A stretch of DNA of 64,000 bases from positions 1-64,000 of the forward strand of contig NZ_JAYKZZ010000030.1 in assembly GCF_035818675.1 (NCBI RefSeq). The letters run 5' to 3'. Shown here in pieces: positions 1 through 7,543 of the stretch (positions are counted from its first letter, which is position 1; every line of letters begins with the position of its first letter). Position numbers and translations under genes: made by a program. This DNA comes from Parapedobacter flavus (GTDB lineage: Bacteria > Bacteroidota > Bacteroidia > Sphingobacteriales > Sphingobacteriaceae). Under the pieces are notes generated by a model. The model did no database searches. It was not told the origin of the DNA and worked only from the letters and a program-made list of their open reading frames with translations.

Positions 1-204
1 GCCTATTTCGGCTCTTTTTATTTATCTATTTGCGGATTTAAGGTATAAATAAACCTTGAATATTGAGCCCTAGGTAATACTTCTCTTCAATTAGTTACAT
101 ACCTGAGTTCACCATGAACAATTGTTGGGGCTGTAGCGAGAATTAACATTTTCTCGTTATCTAATTTTGGAGATTACCAATTCAATAAAATAAGGAGAAT
201 GATA
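1..204. other. Left-edge intergenic region
   Basis: No convincing coding sequence is seen here. The stretch is AT-rich and ends in a clear ribosome binding site (AAGGAG, 192-197) seven bases before the ATG at 205. It probably holds the promoter of the lipoprotein/peptidase pair that follows, but no promoter box stands out. Confidence 0.4.
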
Positions 205-687
205 ATGCAAACAAAAAACCAAGTTCTGATCGCCGTATGTATTGTTGCATTCGGATTCCAGCAATTATCATGTTCCAAAACCGAAAATAGGGATGCCAAT
301 TGCCTTACAGTGATGATGCCGGATACATTGCGATTCAGTATACTGGATAAAGAAACGAAGAAAGACTTGGTCTTTTCATCGGGTTCTATCTACGAAGCGG
401 AAGACATCCAAGTAATAAGAAAAATAGCGGGGGAACTCAAGCCCGGTTTCCCGATAATCAAGGAAGGAAAAACACCGCATTTTTATATTTTAGCCAGTTC
501 CGCGGAGCCAGTCGACACACTGTATATGCAGATCGGCGACCAGCCGATGGATACTATCACCTATTCGATAAAAAAAGATAAAGAGCAACCATGTCCGACC
601 TATATCCTGGACCAGGTTCGGTTCAACAAAGAAAATCCGGAGCGGAACGCTCATGGAAGGATCGTTCCATTTTATAAAAAGGAGTAA
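205..687 (+). CDS. Small predicted lipoprotein, function unknown
   Basis: Encodes about 160 residues. The N-terminus is a lipoprotein signal: a short charged start, a hydrophobic stretch (LIAVCIVAFGF) and a lipobox-like LSC near residue 24, so the mature protein should be lipid-anchored. The ATG at 205 is preferred over the in-frame ATG at 199 because AAGGAG at 192-197 is correctly spaced only for 205. The rest is mixed alpha/beta with two Cys (DANC and QPCP) and no domain I recognise. The gene lies 34 bases upstream of the S8 peptidase gene on the same strand, so the two are probably co-transcribed and this protein may serve the peptidase as an inhibitor, chaperone or anchor. That role is inference from position only. 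Confidence 0.6.
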   Translation: MQTKNQVLIAVCIVAFGFQQLSCSKTENRDANCLTVMMPDTLRFSILDKETKKDLVFSSGSIYEAEDIQVIRKIAGELKPGFPIIKEGKTPHFYILASSAEPVDTLYMQIGDQPMDTITYSIKKDKEQPCPTYILDQVRFNKENPERNAHGRIVPFYKKE

Positions 688-721
688 ATTACAATTATAT
701 AACCTTTTAAATAATTCTATT

Positions 722-2191
722 ATGAAAACGATTTTTGTTTCTGCCGATGACAGAACCCAGGTATATTATTATTACCAGAACAATAGACGTTACCTTTTAC
801 CAGTGGGCGACCGCGTCCTCATTGGCTTGAAGTCTGAGAAAACAAAGAAGGAGAAAATGGCATTGCTCAACGAGCTGGACGTGGATTCTTCCGTTTTTGA
901 TTCGACGAAATCATATCCCGAAGGTCGGGAGTTTGTCTCTGACACATATATTATCGCACACCTGAAGGATGGTTGGCAAAACGCGGACAAAACCAAAATC
1001 GCCACTCTTTTGGAAACCAATCCTGAAATTACATTCATTAATTTTTTCTACAAGCCCGACGGCCCGGATGAACTGATTTCATTTACCCTCCAACTCTTTG
1101 TACAGACAAAAGACAAGGAATCTCCCGAGAAACACCAAGATCTCCTAAAGAAATACGGGATTGTTAGTGTCGATGAGTTTGACCCGGAATACGGTGTTTT
1201 CCTCCTGTCTGTTGGGGAAAAAAGCGACTATACAGCGCTTGAAGCTGCAAACGGTTTACATGAATCTGATCAGTTTGTGTATGCTGAACCCAATTTTTTC
1301 AGACTCGCGAAACTATCGCAGTTCATTCCGGATGATGATTTTTACGACGAACAATGGTATCTGCCCAATGTTGGTATGCCCAATGCCTGGCCAAGGTCAA
1401 AAGGAGATGGTATACGCATAGCAATTATGGATGTGATGGTTTCAGCAAATCATGACGACCTCGCCCCGAACATGGTTACGGGTTACGACCCCACGGGAAT
1501 GCCCATCGGGTTTGACACACATGGAACCCAGGTCGCGGGCGTTGCCGCTGCAAGGGGTGACAATGATTTGGGGATCGCAGGGGTTGCTTTTGAGGCGACG
1601 ATTATCCCCGTAAGGATCGGATTTGCACCAGCGGCAGGCAGTCCGGTTTTCATTTCGAACGAGACGTGGGTAGTCGAAGCATTCAACAGGTGTAGACAAC
1701 AAAGCGAACTCAACGCGGATGTCATCAACTGCTCTTTCGGTTGGAATAGCCCTACGAATACGCTAACAAACGCCATCACCAATGCCGCTACCAATGGCAG
1801 GGGTGGTTTGGGATGCGTTATATGTGCTGCTACCGGCAATGATAATACGAGTGTAGCATACCCGGCAAGCCACACTTCCGTAATAGGTGTGGGAGCTACG
1901 AATGGGACGGGGCACAAGGCTTCATTTTCCAATTATGGCACAGGAATAGATTTATCAGCGCCTGGAACGGATATTGTAACGACAACCCCTCCTAACAACT
2001 ACACTTTGGCTCCGAACACCATAGACGGGACATCGTTTGCCTCACCGGCTGTTGCTGGGGCGGCCGCGCTTATTCTGACAGTGTACCCTAATGCTTCACC
2101 GAATTGGGTACGAAACATACTGCGGTCTACAGCCGACCGCACGGGTGGGTACAGCTATGTGGGTGGCTGGTCCTCTGTATCCCCCCTATGA
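722..2191 (+). pseudogene. S8 (subtilisin-like) serine peptidase, N-terminal part, interrupted by IS66
   Basis: The reading frame opens at the ATG at 722; the same frame extends upstream to 653 but that part overlaps the preceding gene. Residues 1-200 form an N-terminal region resembling the prodomain-like segments of Bacteroidota S8 peptidases (VYAEPNF precedes the catalytic core). Catalytic residues are visible: Asp237 (IAIMDV), His267 (DTHGTQVAG), the oxyanion Asn373 (TGND) and Ser438 (GTSFASPAVAG). The frame then runs at 2177 into the IS66 element and stops five codons later (stop 2189-2191). The downstream half is found after the element from 4543 in the same frame. Joining at the 8-bp target duplication restores one protein of about 701 residues. 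The catalytic domain is complete, so a truncated product could still fold, but the C-terminal domain is lost. No signal peptide is evident. Confidence 0.9.
2169..2176. repeat. Target-site duplication, left copy
   Basis: GGTCCTCT, identical to 4535-4542, directly abutting the left end of the IS66 element. An 8-bp duplication is what IS66 transposition leaves. Confidence 0.9.
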
Positions 2192-2192
2192 A

Positions 2193-3776
2193 CTACATGT
2201 TTGATTCCTGGAGTTTTCTTTTATAATTCTGCGGATAGAGGTCTTTCAGGTTCTTGTGGTTTATGGCCATGATGTTTTCCAGCGTGTATTTCAGCCACTG
2301 GAAGGGATTCGCTTCGTGTTTTTTGCAGATGGCGAAGAATGAATATATCATGGCGGCGCGTTGTGCCGCTTCATGGCTGCCGGCGAAGAGGTAGTTCTTC
2401 CGGCCGAGGGCAACAGGTCTTATTGCATTCTCGCATAGGTTATTGTCTATCTGCAGGTTCCCGTCATACAGGTAAGCCGATAGCGCATCCCACCTGGCAT
2501 AGGCATAAGCCATGGCCTTGCCGATCTGGCTTTTGGGCAGGGTGGATTTTATTTCTTTAAAGATCCATTTACCCAATTCGTTGATTACCGGCAGCGAGTC
2601 GGTTAACCGGAGTTCCTTGATCTGATCGGCAGCCAACTTTTCCTCCCGGGCCTGTCTTTCTACGGCATACAGTTGCTGTATCATAAGAAGCGCTTTCTCT
2701 GCTCTGGGCCTGTCATTATCCAGAGTACGCTCAAACTCACGCCGCGCATGTGCCCAGCAGGCCAGGTGCGTGACATCCTTTTTGCGGCCATATTTCTCAT
2801 AGACGGCATACCCATCGGTTTGCAGATAACCTTTGAAGGTATCCAGCAGCTTCTTTGCGGCCACCTGTCCGCGCGTGGGCTGGTAGTCAAACAATACCGT
2901 CCCGTCCAATGGGGCATGGTATACCCAATAATATCCTTGGTGGGCGGCGCCTTTCTTATCGCTGTCCAATACTTTTATCGGGGTCTCGTCAACCTGTAAA
3001 TATCCTTTTGATTTCGTGTCGAAGATGAGCTGTTCGTACAGCGGGTGCAGTTTGATCAGTGCCTCCTTTGTCCAGCCTTCGATGGTCGAGGAAGGTATCC
3101 GGATGTTTTCCCGGGTGAAGATCTGTTTCTGGCGGTACAATGGCAGGTGGTCCATGTATTTTCCGGTCAGGATCATCGCCAGCAGGCCGGCTCCCGGTAT
3201 CCCTTTGTCGATGACCCGCTCAGGGAGCTCACCGATCCGTACACCGTCGCCGTTTTTAGCAGCATATTTATAACGGATATAGCGTTTGATATAGAACTTT
3301 GCCGGCTCGCATTCAAGTTCTTCGGTCACCTCTTTCCCGATGCACACCATATCCGATAGGTCGCCTTCGGGGTGGATCTCGATCTCTTGGACAGGAAGGT
3401 GTTCCGGCAGTTTTGCACGCCCTTTGTGGTTTGGACGTTTACGGATATATTCGATCTTTTCCTTTACTTCTTCCTGCTGCTGTTCCACTTCAGAGGGTGC
3501 AGCATCGAAAGGCAGGCTCATCTGGGCCGGGTCGCCTTCAAAGCGTTCGCGGCTCTGGCCGAACTGCATGCGCTGCAGCATTTCTACACGGGCCCTGAGC
3601 TGGTCACGTTCCCGGGTGAGGGAATCGATCTTTTCATCCTTGTGGGCGGAGTCCTGCGTTAGGGAATCGACCATCCGTTGCTGCTCGGCAAGAGCCCGGT
3701 CACGGCTGGAAATAACCTTTAAAAGGTCTTCTTTTGACAGGTTTTCCAGTGCCGCTTGCATGGCATAAAAATACAA
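2193..3776 (-). CDS. IS66 family transposase TnpC
   Basis: 527 residues from the ATG at 3776, or 522 if translation begins at the internal MQAALENL at 3761, which looks the more natural start. Order of parts: an N-terminal coiled coil (residues 15-70), the IS66 zinc-finger-like region (around 110-180), and a DDE catalytic core. The acidic residues are visible as Asp263 (LQVDETP), Asp321 (QTDGYAVY) and Glu449 (NNLCENAIRP), followed by the C-terminal IS66 segment with ALGRKNYLFAG. This is the enzyme that cuts and joins the element ends. Length and motifs are those of a full-length family member. Confidence 0.95.
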   Translation of the reverse strand: MYFYAMQAALENLSKEDLLKVISSRDRALAEQQRMVDSLTQDSAHKDEKIDSLTRERDQLRARVEMLQRMQFGQSRERFEGDPAQMSLPFDAAPSEVEQQQEEVKEKIEYIRKRPNHKGRAKLPEHLPVQEIEIHPEGDLSDMVCIGKEVTEELECEPAKFYIKRYIRYKYAAKNGDGVRIGELPERVIDKGIPGAGLLAMILTGKYMDHLPLYRQKQIFTRENIRIPSSTIEGWTKEALIKLHPLYEQLIFDTKSKGYLQVDETPIKVLDSDKKGAAHQGYYWVYHAPLDGTVLFDYQPTRGQVAAKKLLDTFKGYLQTDGYAVYEKYGRKKDVTHLACWAHARREFERTLDNDRPRAEKALLMIQQLYAVERQAREEKLAADQIKELRLTDSLPVINELGKWIFKEIKSTLPKSQIGKAMAYAYARWDALSAYLYDGNLQIDNNLCENAIRPVALGRKNYLFAGSHEAAQRAAMIYSFFAICKKHEANPFQWLKYTLENIMAINHKNLKDLYPQNYKRKLQESNM

Positions 3777-3820
3777 ATAACCAGCGGGTTACGCAAGCAA
3801 AAAACGATGTTTTTGATTGT

Positions 3821-4174
3821 TTAAACCACTTTTTTCAGGCTGAACCGGTGCCGCCTGCGGCTCTTCTCCACAACGATCCCCTCAACCATCAGCACCAGTT
3901 CGCTCCAGTCGATCTCACCGTGCTTTCCACTGCTTTGCGGTAGCGGGAAGGTGCCGCCCTCCAGCCTTTTGTAATACAGCACAAACCCGCCGTGCTCCCA
4001 GTGCAGCAGTTTCATGTGGGTGCGCCGACGGTTCAGAAAGACGAACACATCCCCGCCCGTGGCCCCACGGCCTAAACCGGTGGACACCAGCCCGCAGAGC
4101 CCGTCAAATGATTTACGCATGTCACAATGGCCACCGTACAGGTAATAACGGTGCGAGGAACCCAAACTGAACAT
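3821..4174 (-). CDS. IS66 accessory protein TnpB (IS66 Orf2 family)
   Basis: 117 residues. The hallmark opening of the Orf2 family is present (YYLYGGHCDMRKSFDGLCGLV), followed by FVFLNRRRTHMKLLHWEHGGFVLYYKRLEGG split over residues 45-75; this matches the family along its whole length. Its ATG (4172-4174) overlaps the tnpA stop by one base (TGATG), a translational-coupling arrangement. It is required with TnpA and TnpC for IS66 transposition in characterised elements, although its biochemical role is not settled. Confidence 0.93.
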   Translation of the reverse strand: MFSLGSSHRYYLYGGHCDMRKSFDGLCGLVSTGLGRGATGGDVFVFLNRRRTHMKLLHWEHGGFVLYYKRLEGGTFPLPQSSGKHGEIDWSELVLMVEGIVVEKSRRRHRFSLKKVV

Positions 4175-4461
4175 CAGCCAAGGGCAATCAGCCTGGACAA
4201 TAATCCCAGGTCGGCAGACGGGACTTCCAGCCGTACGCCGTTGGGATAAATAACGGATAAAACAGCATGGCCCGATGGCCCCGAGGAGCCCATCGGGATA
4301 AAACAGCCTCCTCCGTCCGATTGGTCTTCTTTAAACCGGGCAATCCAGTAACCAAACTTGGAAAGGGTGACACCATGCTGCTGGCAGAATTCATTCCGGG
4401 TCAATCCGCTCTCGCGCCACTGGCGGACAAGGGTGAACATGTAGTCTCTACGCTCTTTCAT
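4174..4461 (-). CDS. IS66 accessory protein TnpA-like
   Basis: About 95 residues from the second of two near start codons (MKERRDYMF at 4461; the first is at 4467). The N-terminal half reads as a helix-turn-helix of the kind found in IS66 TnpA (SGLTRNEFCQQHGVTLSKFGYW), and the C-terminal half is a short beta-rich tail (VIYPNGVRLEVP). First gene of the IS operon. It probably binds DNA near the element ends or helps TnpC. Confidence 0.85.
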   Translation of the reverse strand: MKERRDYMFTLVRQWRESGLTRNEFCQQHGVTLSKFGYWIARFKEDQSDGGGCFIPMGSSGPSGHAVLSVIYPNGVRLEVPSADLGLLSRLIALG

Positions 4462-4534
4462 AATCATATTATTTTGGGCGTAAAGCTACGGGCACTCAGT
4501 TAATCAGAAAATATGTACTTGGTAGGGCGGATAC

Positions 4535-4542
4535 GGTCCTCT
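4535..4542. repeat. Target-site duplication, right copy
   Basis: GGTCCTCT, identical to 2169-2176. The peptidase frame resumes at 4543, directly after this copy, in the phase needed to rejoin the N-terminal half. Confidence 0.9.
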
Positions 4543-5193
4543 GAATTGGGGGCCGGACGTCTGAACGTCCCTTCCGCGCTTGAAAGAGCCATAAATTCCG
4601 CATACCCTATTAATGGACCCGGATATCTATGTGGGTCGGCGATGGAGCCCTATTCCGTGCCAACGGCAGGCAGCGTAACTTGGTCTGCCGGTACTGGCAT
4701 AAATATCAATTCTACGACGGGGGAAGCAAATGGTCTTGTGTCAAATAACGGCATCCTATCACAAGTTACCGCCACAATTAACACTGGTTTTATTATTATC
4801 AATAAGAGCCGTAATATTCCGGTAGGCGCCTACCACAACGAGTTTTTCGCCAACGGGTATTCGAGTGCTGGGCTGTATACTTGGGCCTCGATGTATATGC
4901 CAATATACTTTACTGATAATGTTACCGACGGTTCAAATACAATTACATTCGGTTACGCTCCCATGATTGGTCTTACAACTGCTAATCCGTGGCTGCCGGG
5001 ACAACCACCCTGGCCCAAGGGTGGCGTTTCCGGCATCCAGATAGTATCCCAACCCTGGGGTTGGACAAACGTCCAAAATTTAGGGGATGAAATCAGGGTA
5101 TCCAACGGAGACCCCGAAGGCTTGCTTGAGTTGAAGATGTTCACATCCTGTGGAGAAACGACCGTTATTTTTGACATCCGACGACCGTTTTAA
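4543..5193 (+). pseudogene. S8 serine peptidase, C-terminal part, separated by IS66
   Basis: 216 codons that continue the peptidase frame. ELGAGRLNVPSALERAI directly after the target duplication is the normal end of an S8 catalytic domain, where a loop with a Gly-Arg-Leu/Val-Asn pattern leads into the final helix. After it come about 190 residues of beta-rich sequence with many Gly, Asn and Trp (for example YTWASMYMPIYF and QPWGWTNVQ), probably a surface or binding domain. It contains a single Cys pair candidate (LCG near the start, TSCGE near the end). The segment lacks its own start: an ATG at 4513 lies inside the IS end and is accidental. Confidence 0.88.
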
Positions 5194-5747
5194 TCTGTAT
5201 TTCATACTTGATTTATTTTAGTGCCGATACATCATTGTTTTACCGGCCCATTTTCCATATACCGGAGTTCTTTAGGATCTCTTGCCTTGGCCAGACATAC
5301 TCATCGTTCCTATTTTGGAGAATTTTGTATGGACGGGTTAGTGGAGCCCTTTAGGCGTAACTTTGCAAAGAATTGATGGTTTTGAAGCTAAATTCCCATT
5401 GCATCGGGCATACGAACGAACACAGGCCATAAGCTTTTAGGCCTGTAGCCTATGTGTGAGAATGCTGCCCGGATTCCTAATGGGCGGGGACAAACCGTGG
5501 TTGAAAACCATAAATAGTTAAGAGTGGATAAAAATCGGGTTTGTTAAAGAAAAATAGTCGTTTTATGAAACACAAGGTCGGGTGCAAGTGGAAACTCCGC
5601 GACCGCAAGGCAGGGAAACCCGTGATTTTCCGGACTACCTTGGACCTGGTGCAAATGGCCATGGGCAGCGGTGGGAGTAAACGCTGCAGAACATTGTGCT
5701 TCTAACTTTGCCGTGATAATCGAATTTTTCGTTTCCAGCATTTATCA
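5194..5747. other. Intergenic region between the peptidase remnant and the group II intron
   Basis: No convincing gene. It holds copy 1 of a dispersed repeat (5401-5475, listed separately). An open frame of 46 codons (5565-5705, plus strand, opening MKHKVGCKWKLRDRK) is basic and resembles nothing I know; it has no good ribosome binding site, so I do not call it a gene. Confidence 0.4.
5401..5475 (+). repeat. Dispersed intergenic repeat, copy 1
   Basis: Begins GCATCGGGCATACGA and ends GCTGCCCGGATT. It aligns with 7226-7302 and 27382-27458. Similarity to copy 2 seems to extend about 40 bases further upstream (CTTTGC...GAATT.AT.GG). It contains the potential hairpin AGGCC...GGCCT. Function unknown. 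Confidence 0.6.
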
Positions 5748-6401
5748 ATCGAGTAGGAAGTAAGGGATTATTTCCCTTACTGTCCTCTCACACCACCCGG
5801 CATACCGTTCGGTACCAAGGCGGTTCCTTGCTTTTACATCGGTTATGATGTGTTTGACGTTGTTTTCAGTTATCCTCGTGACACAATCACTCTTACCTAT
5901 CCTTCGGATTCCGTCCTATTCTTTTGGTAAGGAGCCTCCAATCGGAGCATCTGACTAATCATTTCGGTAACATTCATTTACTGTCTAACTGCAAGGTTCA
6001 GTCCTTCGATACTTCGTGAGACCTCCTACTTTCTTTGCAGGCTCGTGTCCGTATCTACTATGACCTCTGCTGACTTCTCACGGCAACTGTTGTCCGTGCT
6101 TCCGAAAAAAAACGTCCGCACGTCCGTGAGACCTCCCCGGGTACGAGCGATAACTTTCATCCCATATACCTGTTGCATTTACCATGTTGTCCCCGTGCAG
6201 TATGGGACTTCGATTCGTGTTGCTATCTCATCCGGACAACTTTGGCCTTATATGCACTTCCTGTTCGTCAGGCCGGGAGTTTGCCGCCGGCTTCCTTCAG
6301 ATTCCACCTCGCGGTGGACACCCTTGCCCTTGGCTAACACTTCCTACTGCTAAGCGTGTTCGGGACTTGCACCCTAGAGTTATCGCCCATGCCGGGCGCA
6401 C
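5748..6401 (-). ncRNA. Group II intron, apparently without an intron-encoded protein
   Basis: Read on the minus strand, the segment begins GTGCGCCCGGC (6401 downward), which fits the GTGCG 5' end of bacterial group II introns, and ends CCTACTCGAT (at about 5748). Near the 3' end a domain-V-like hairpin is visible at roughly 5797-5829. It has a lower stem ACCGCC/GGTGGT, a 2-base bulge and a GAAC-capped upper stem, followed by the GTGTGAGAGG linker and a domain-VI-like stem (AGTAAGGGA/TCCCTTACT). These features are common in group II introns of this phylum. No reverse transcriptase frame is present in the 654 nt, so it cannot move by itself. A fragment with stops (MNVTEMISQMLRLEA, around 5970) may be all that is left of the maturase. 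The intron lies right after a terminator hairpin. Confidence 0.75.
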
Positions 6402-6404
6402 ACC

Positions 6405-6432
6405 AAAAAGGCCGCCTCAAAATGAGGCGGCC
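6405..6432 (-). terminator. Rho-independent terminator of the 6458-6982 gene
   Basis: Perfect 10-bp stem GGCCGCCTCA/TGAGGCGGCC (6410-6419 and 6423-6432) with a 3-nt loop, followed on the minus strand by a run of five T (6405-6409). It is 25 bases past the stop of the minus-strand gene. The group II intron begins four bases after the T run. Confidence 0.88.
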
Positions 6433-6457
6433 TGATAACACGGTGGCTCCGGGAAGC

Positions 6458-6982
6458 CTAAAATGTATGTACAAACTCTTTGTTGCGTTCTTCGAGGAAA
6501 ATACCGATTTCATCGAAAAAGTCGCCCTCCCAAACCCGGCCCGTATACATTGCTTCGAATTCATTGGTGAGCCGTTCGCTGAGCTCGTATAAGCCTTTGC
6601 GCCCTGAGGTAGCCATTACCTGGTTAGCCATAGAACCCCGTACATTTACGGTGCTTGTTAGGTAATAAAAGATTTCGAAGTGTGTTTTGTGCCAGCTGTC
6701 GAAGCCATTTGGATGATGTAATTCCTCAATAATATGCTTCTCCATGGAACTGGATTCCCCGAAATGATTTTCCTCACGGTTTAGATCATCGAGCTGTACT
6801 GCCGGAACCTCGTGTATGAGGGCAACGATCACATCATGTGTGTCCGGGGTAATGACATCGGAATTAATGTAACCCAAGACATCTTCAAGGGCGGCAGTTA
6901 CTTCTGTGTCAATTTCAGATGTCGTTAAGTTTTCCTCGACAAAAAATCTCAAATAGACTGTTGCTTGTGCTTCCTTTTGCAT
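6458..6982 (-). CDS. Hypothetical protein, function unknown
   Basis: 174 residues from the ATG at 6982; a second in-frame ATG lies at 6988. The product is acidic and mostly helical, with a regular opening (QATVYLRFFVEENLTTSEI) and no signal peptide or membrane segment. No domain is recognised. It stands alone, transcribed leftward, and ends in a strong terminator. Upstream is about 560 bp of gene-free sequence. Confidence 0.6.
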   Translation of the reverse strand: MQKEAQATVYLRFFVEENLTTSEIDTEVTAALEDVLGYINSDVITPDTHDVIVALIHEVPAVQLDDLNREENHFGESSSMEKHIIEELHHPNGFDSWHKTHFEIFYYLTSTVNVRGSMANQVMATSGRKGLYELSERLTNEFEAMYTGRVWEGDFFDEIGIFLEERNKEFVHTF

Positions 6983-7225
6983 GATCATTAAAATTTGAAA
7001 GTTAAAAAACGATTAATTCATGCGAATGGTGCCTGGGCTTGTGGTTGAATAAGGAGAATATTCAGGAAGGAAAATGCCGGAGGCTAGGGAGGCTCACTAA
7101 CTGGAAGGAAGGGACACCCATTGTTCCTTCCGGAATATTTTGTGTGGTTGGCAAAGTGCAATGGGCCGTTTCAACACTGTCCAGAGCTTTGCTGTGAATT
7201 AATAGGATACTTCAGAACCTACACG

Positions 7226-7302
7226 GCACCAGGTATGCGACCTGATACCGGCTTTTGTATGGGTAGGTCTGCAAGCGTGTAAGAGAAACCGCCACCCATT
7301 TG
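7226..7302 (+). repeat. Dispersed intergenic repeat, copy 2
   Basis: 77 bases that align without gaps to 27382-27458; 58 of 77 positions agree by hand count and most differences are transitions. Contains the potential hairpin GGTAT/ATACC. Confidence 0.65.
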
Positions 7303-7443
7303 TCCGATTACCAATGGCCATATGTTGTTGGCAATTTCATTACCAAAAGCGTGGTCCAAAAGGTTAAGACTAAATTTTGAGGGAGAGTGATATTATATTG
7401 AAAAAAGAGGACACCGGAGCGTCTTTAGTCGTACAGTGGGTTT

Positions 7444-7504
7444 AACCTAAATTTCTTCTAGGGTTCAACCTACAATTTCTTCTAGGGTTCAACCTACAAT
7501 TTCT
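7444..7504. repeat. Short tandem repeat, period about 24 bp
   Basis: Two full units and one partial unit built on AACCTACAATTTCTTCTAGG plus GTTC. The first unit lacks one base. It sits 40 bp beyond the 3' end of the minus-strand lipoprotein gene. Confidence 0.85.
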
Positions 7505-7543
7505 GTTATGAAAGTAGCCATAAAAAGGGGCTGGGGAGTTGGA

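Larger units (their letters stand above)
2177..4534 (-). mobile_element. Complete IS66-family insertion sequence
   Basis: A 2358-bp element. The left end begins GTATCCCCCC at 2177 and the right end finishes GGGCGGATAC at 4534; as inverted repeats the outer 20 bases match at 16 positions by hand count. It is flanked by an 8-bp direct repeat, GGTCCTCT (2169-2176 and 4535-4542), the target-site length usual for IS66. It carries the three genes typical of the family, tnpA-tnpB-tnpC, all on the minus strand and in that order. All three frames look intact, so the element may still be active. It splits an S8 peptidase gene. Confidence 0.93.
6983..7543. other. Gene-free stretch with two kinds of repeat
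   Basis: No credible coding sequence. It contains copy 2 of the dispersed repeat (7226-7302) and a short tandem repeat (7444-7504), both listed separately. The right end is also the 3' flank of the minus-strand transglutaminase-like gene that stops at 7544. No terminator hairpin was found there. Confidence 0.5.

Noticed and set aside
1483..1932. 149-codon minus-strand open frame inside the peptidase gene
   Set aside because: Shadow of the peptidase frame, low-complexity composition.
5565..5705. 46-codon basic open frame on the plus strand
   Set aside because: No binding site, no family and no operon context.
5477..5741. Two minus-strand open frames of 61 and 65 codons
   Set aside because: Not related to group II intron maturases or any family; lie beyond the intron 3' end.
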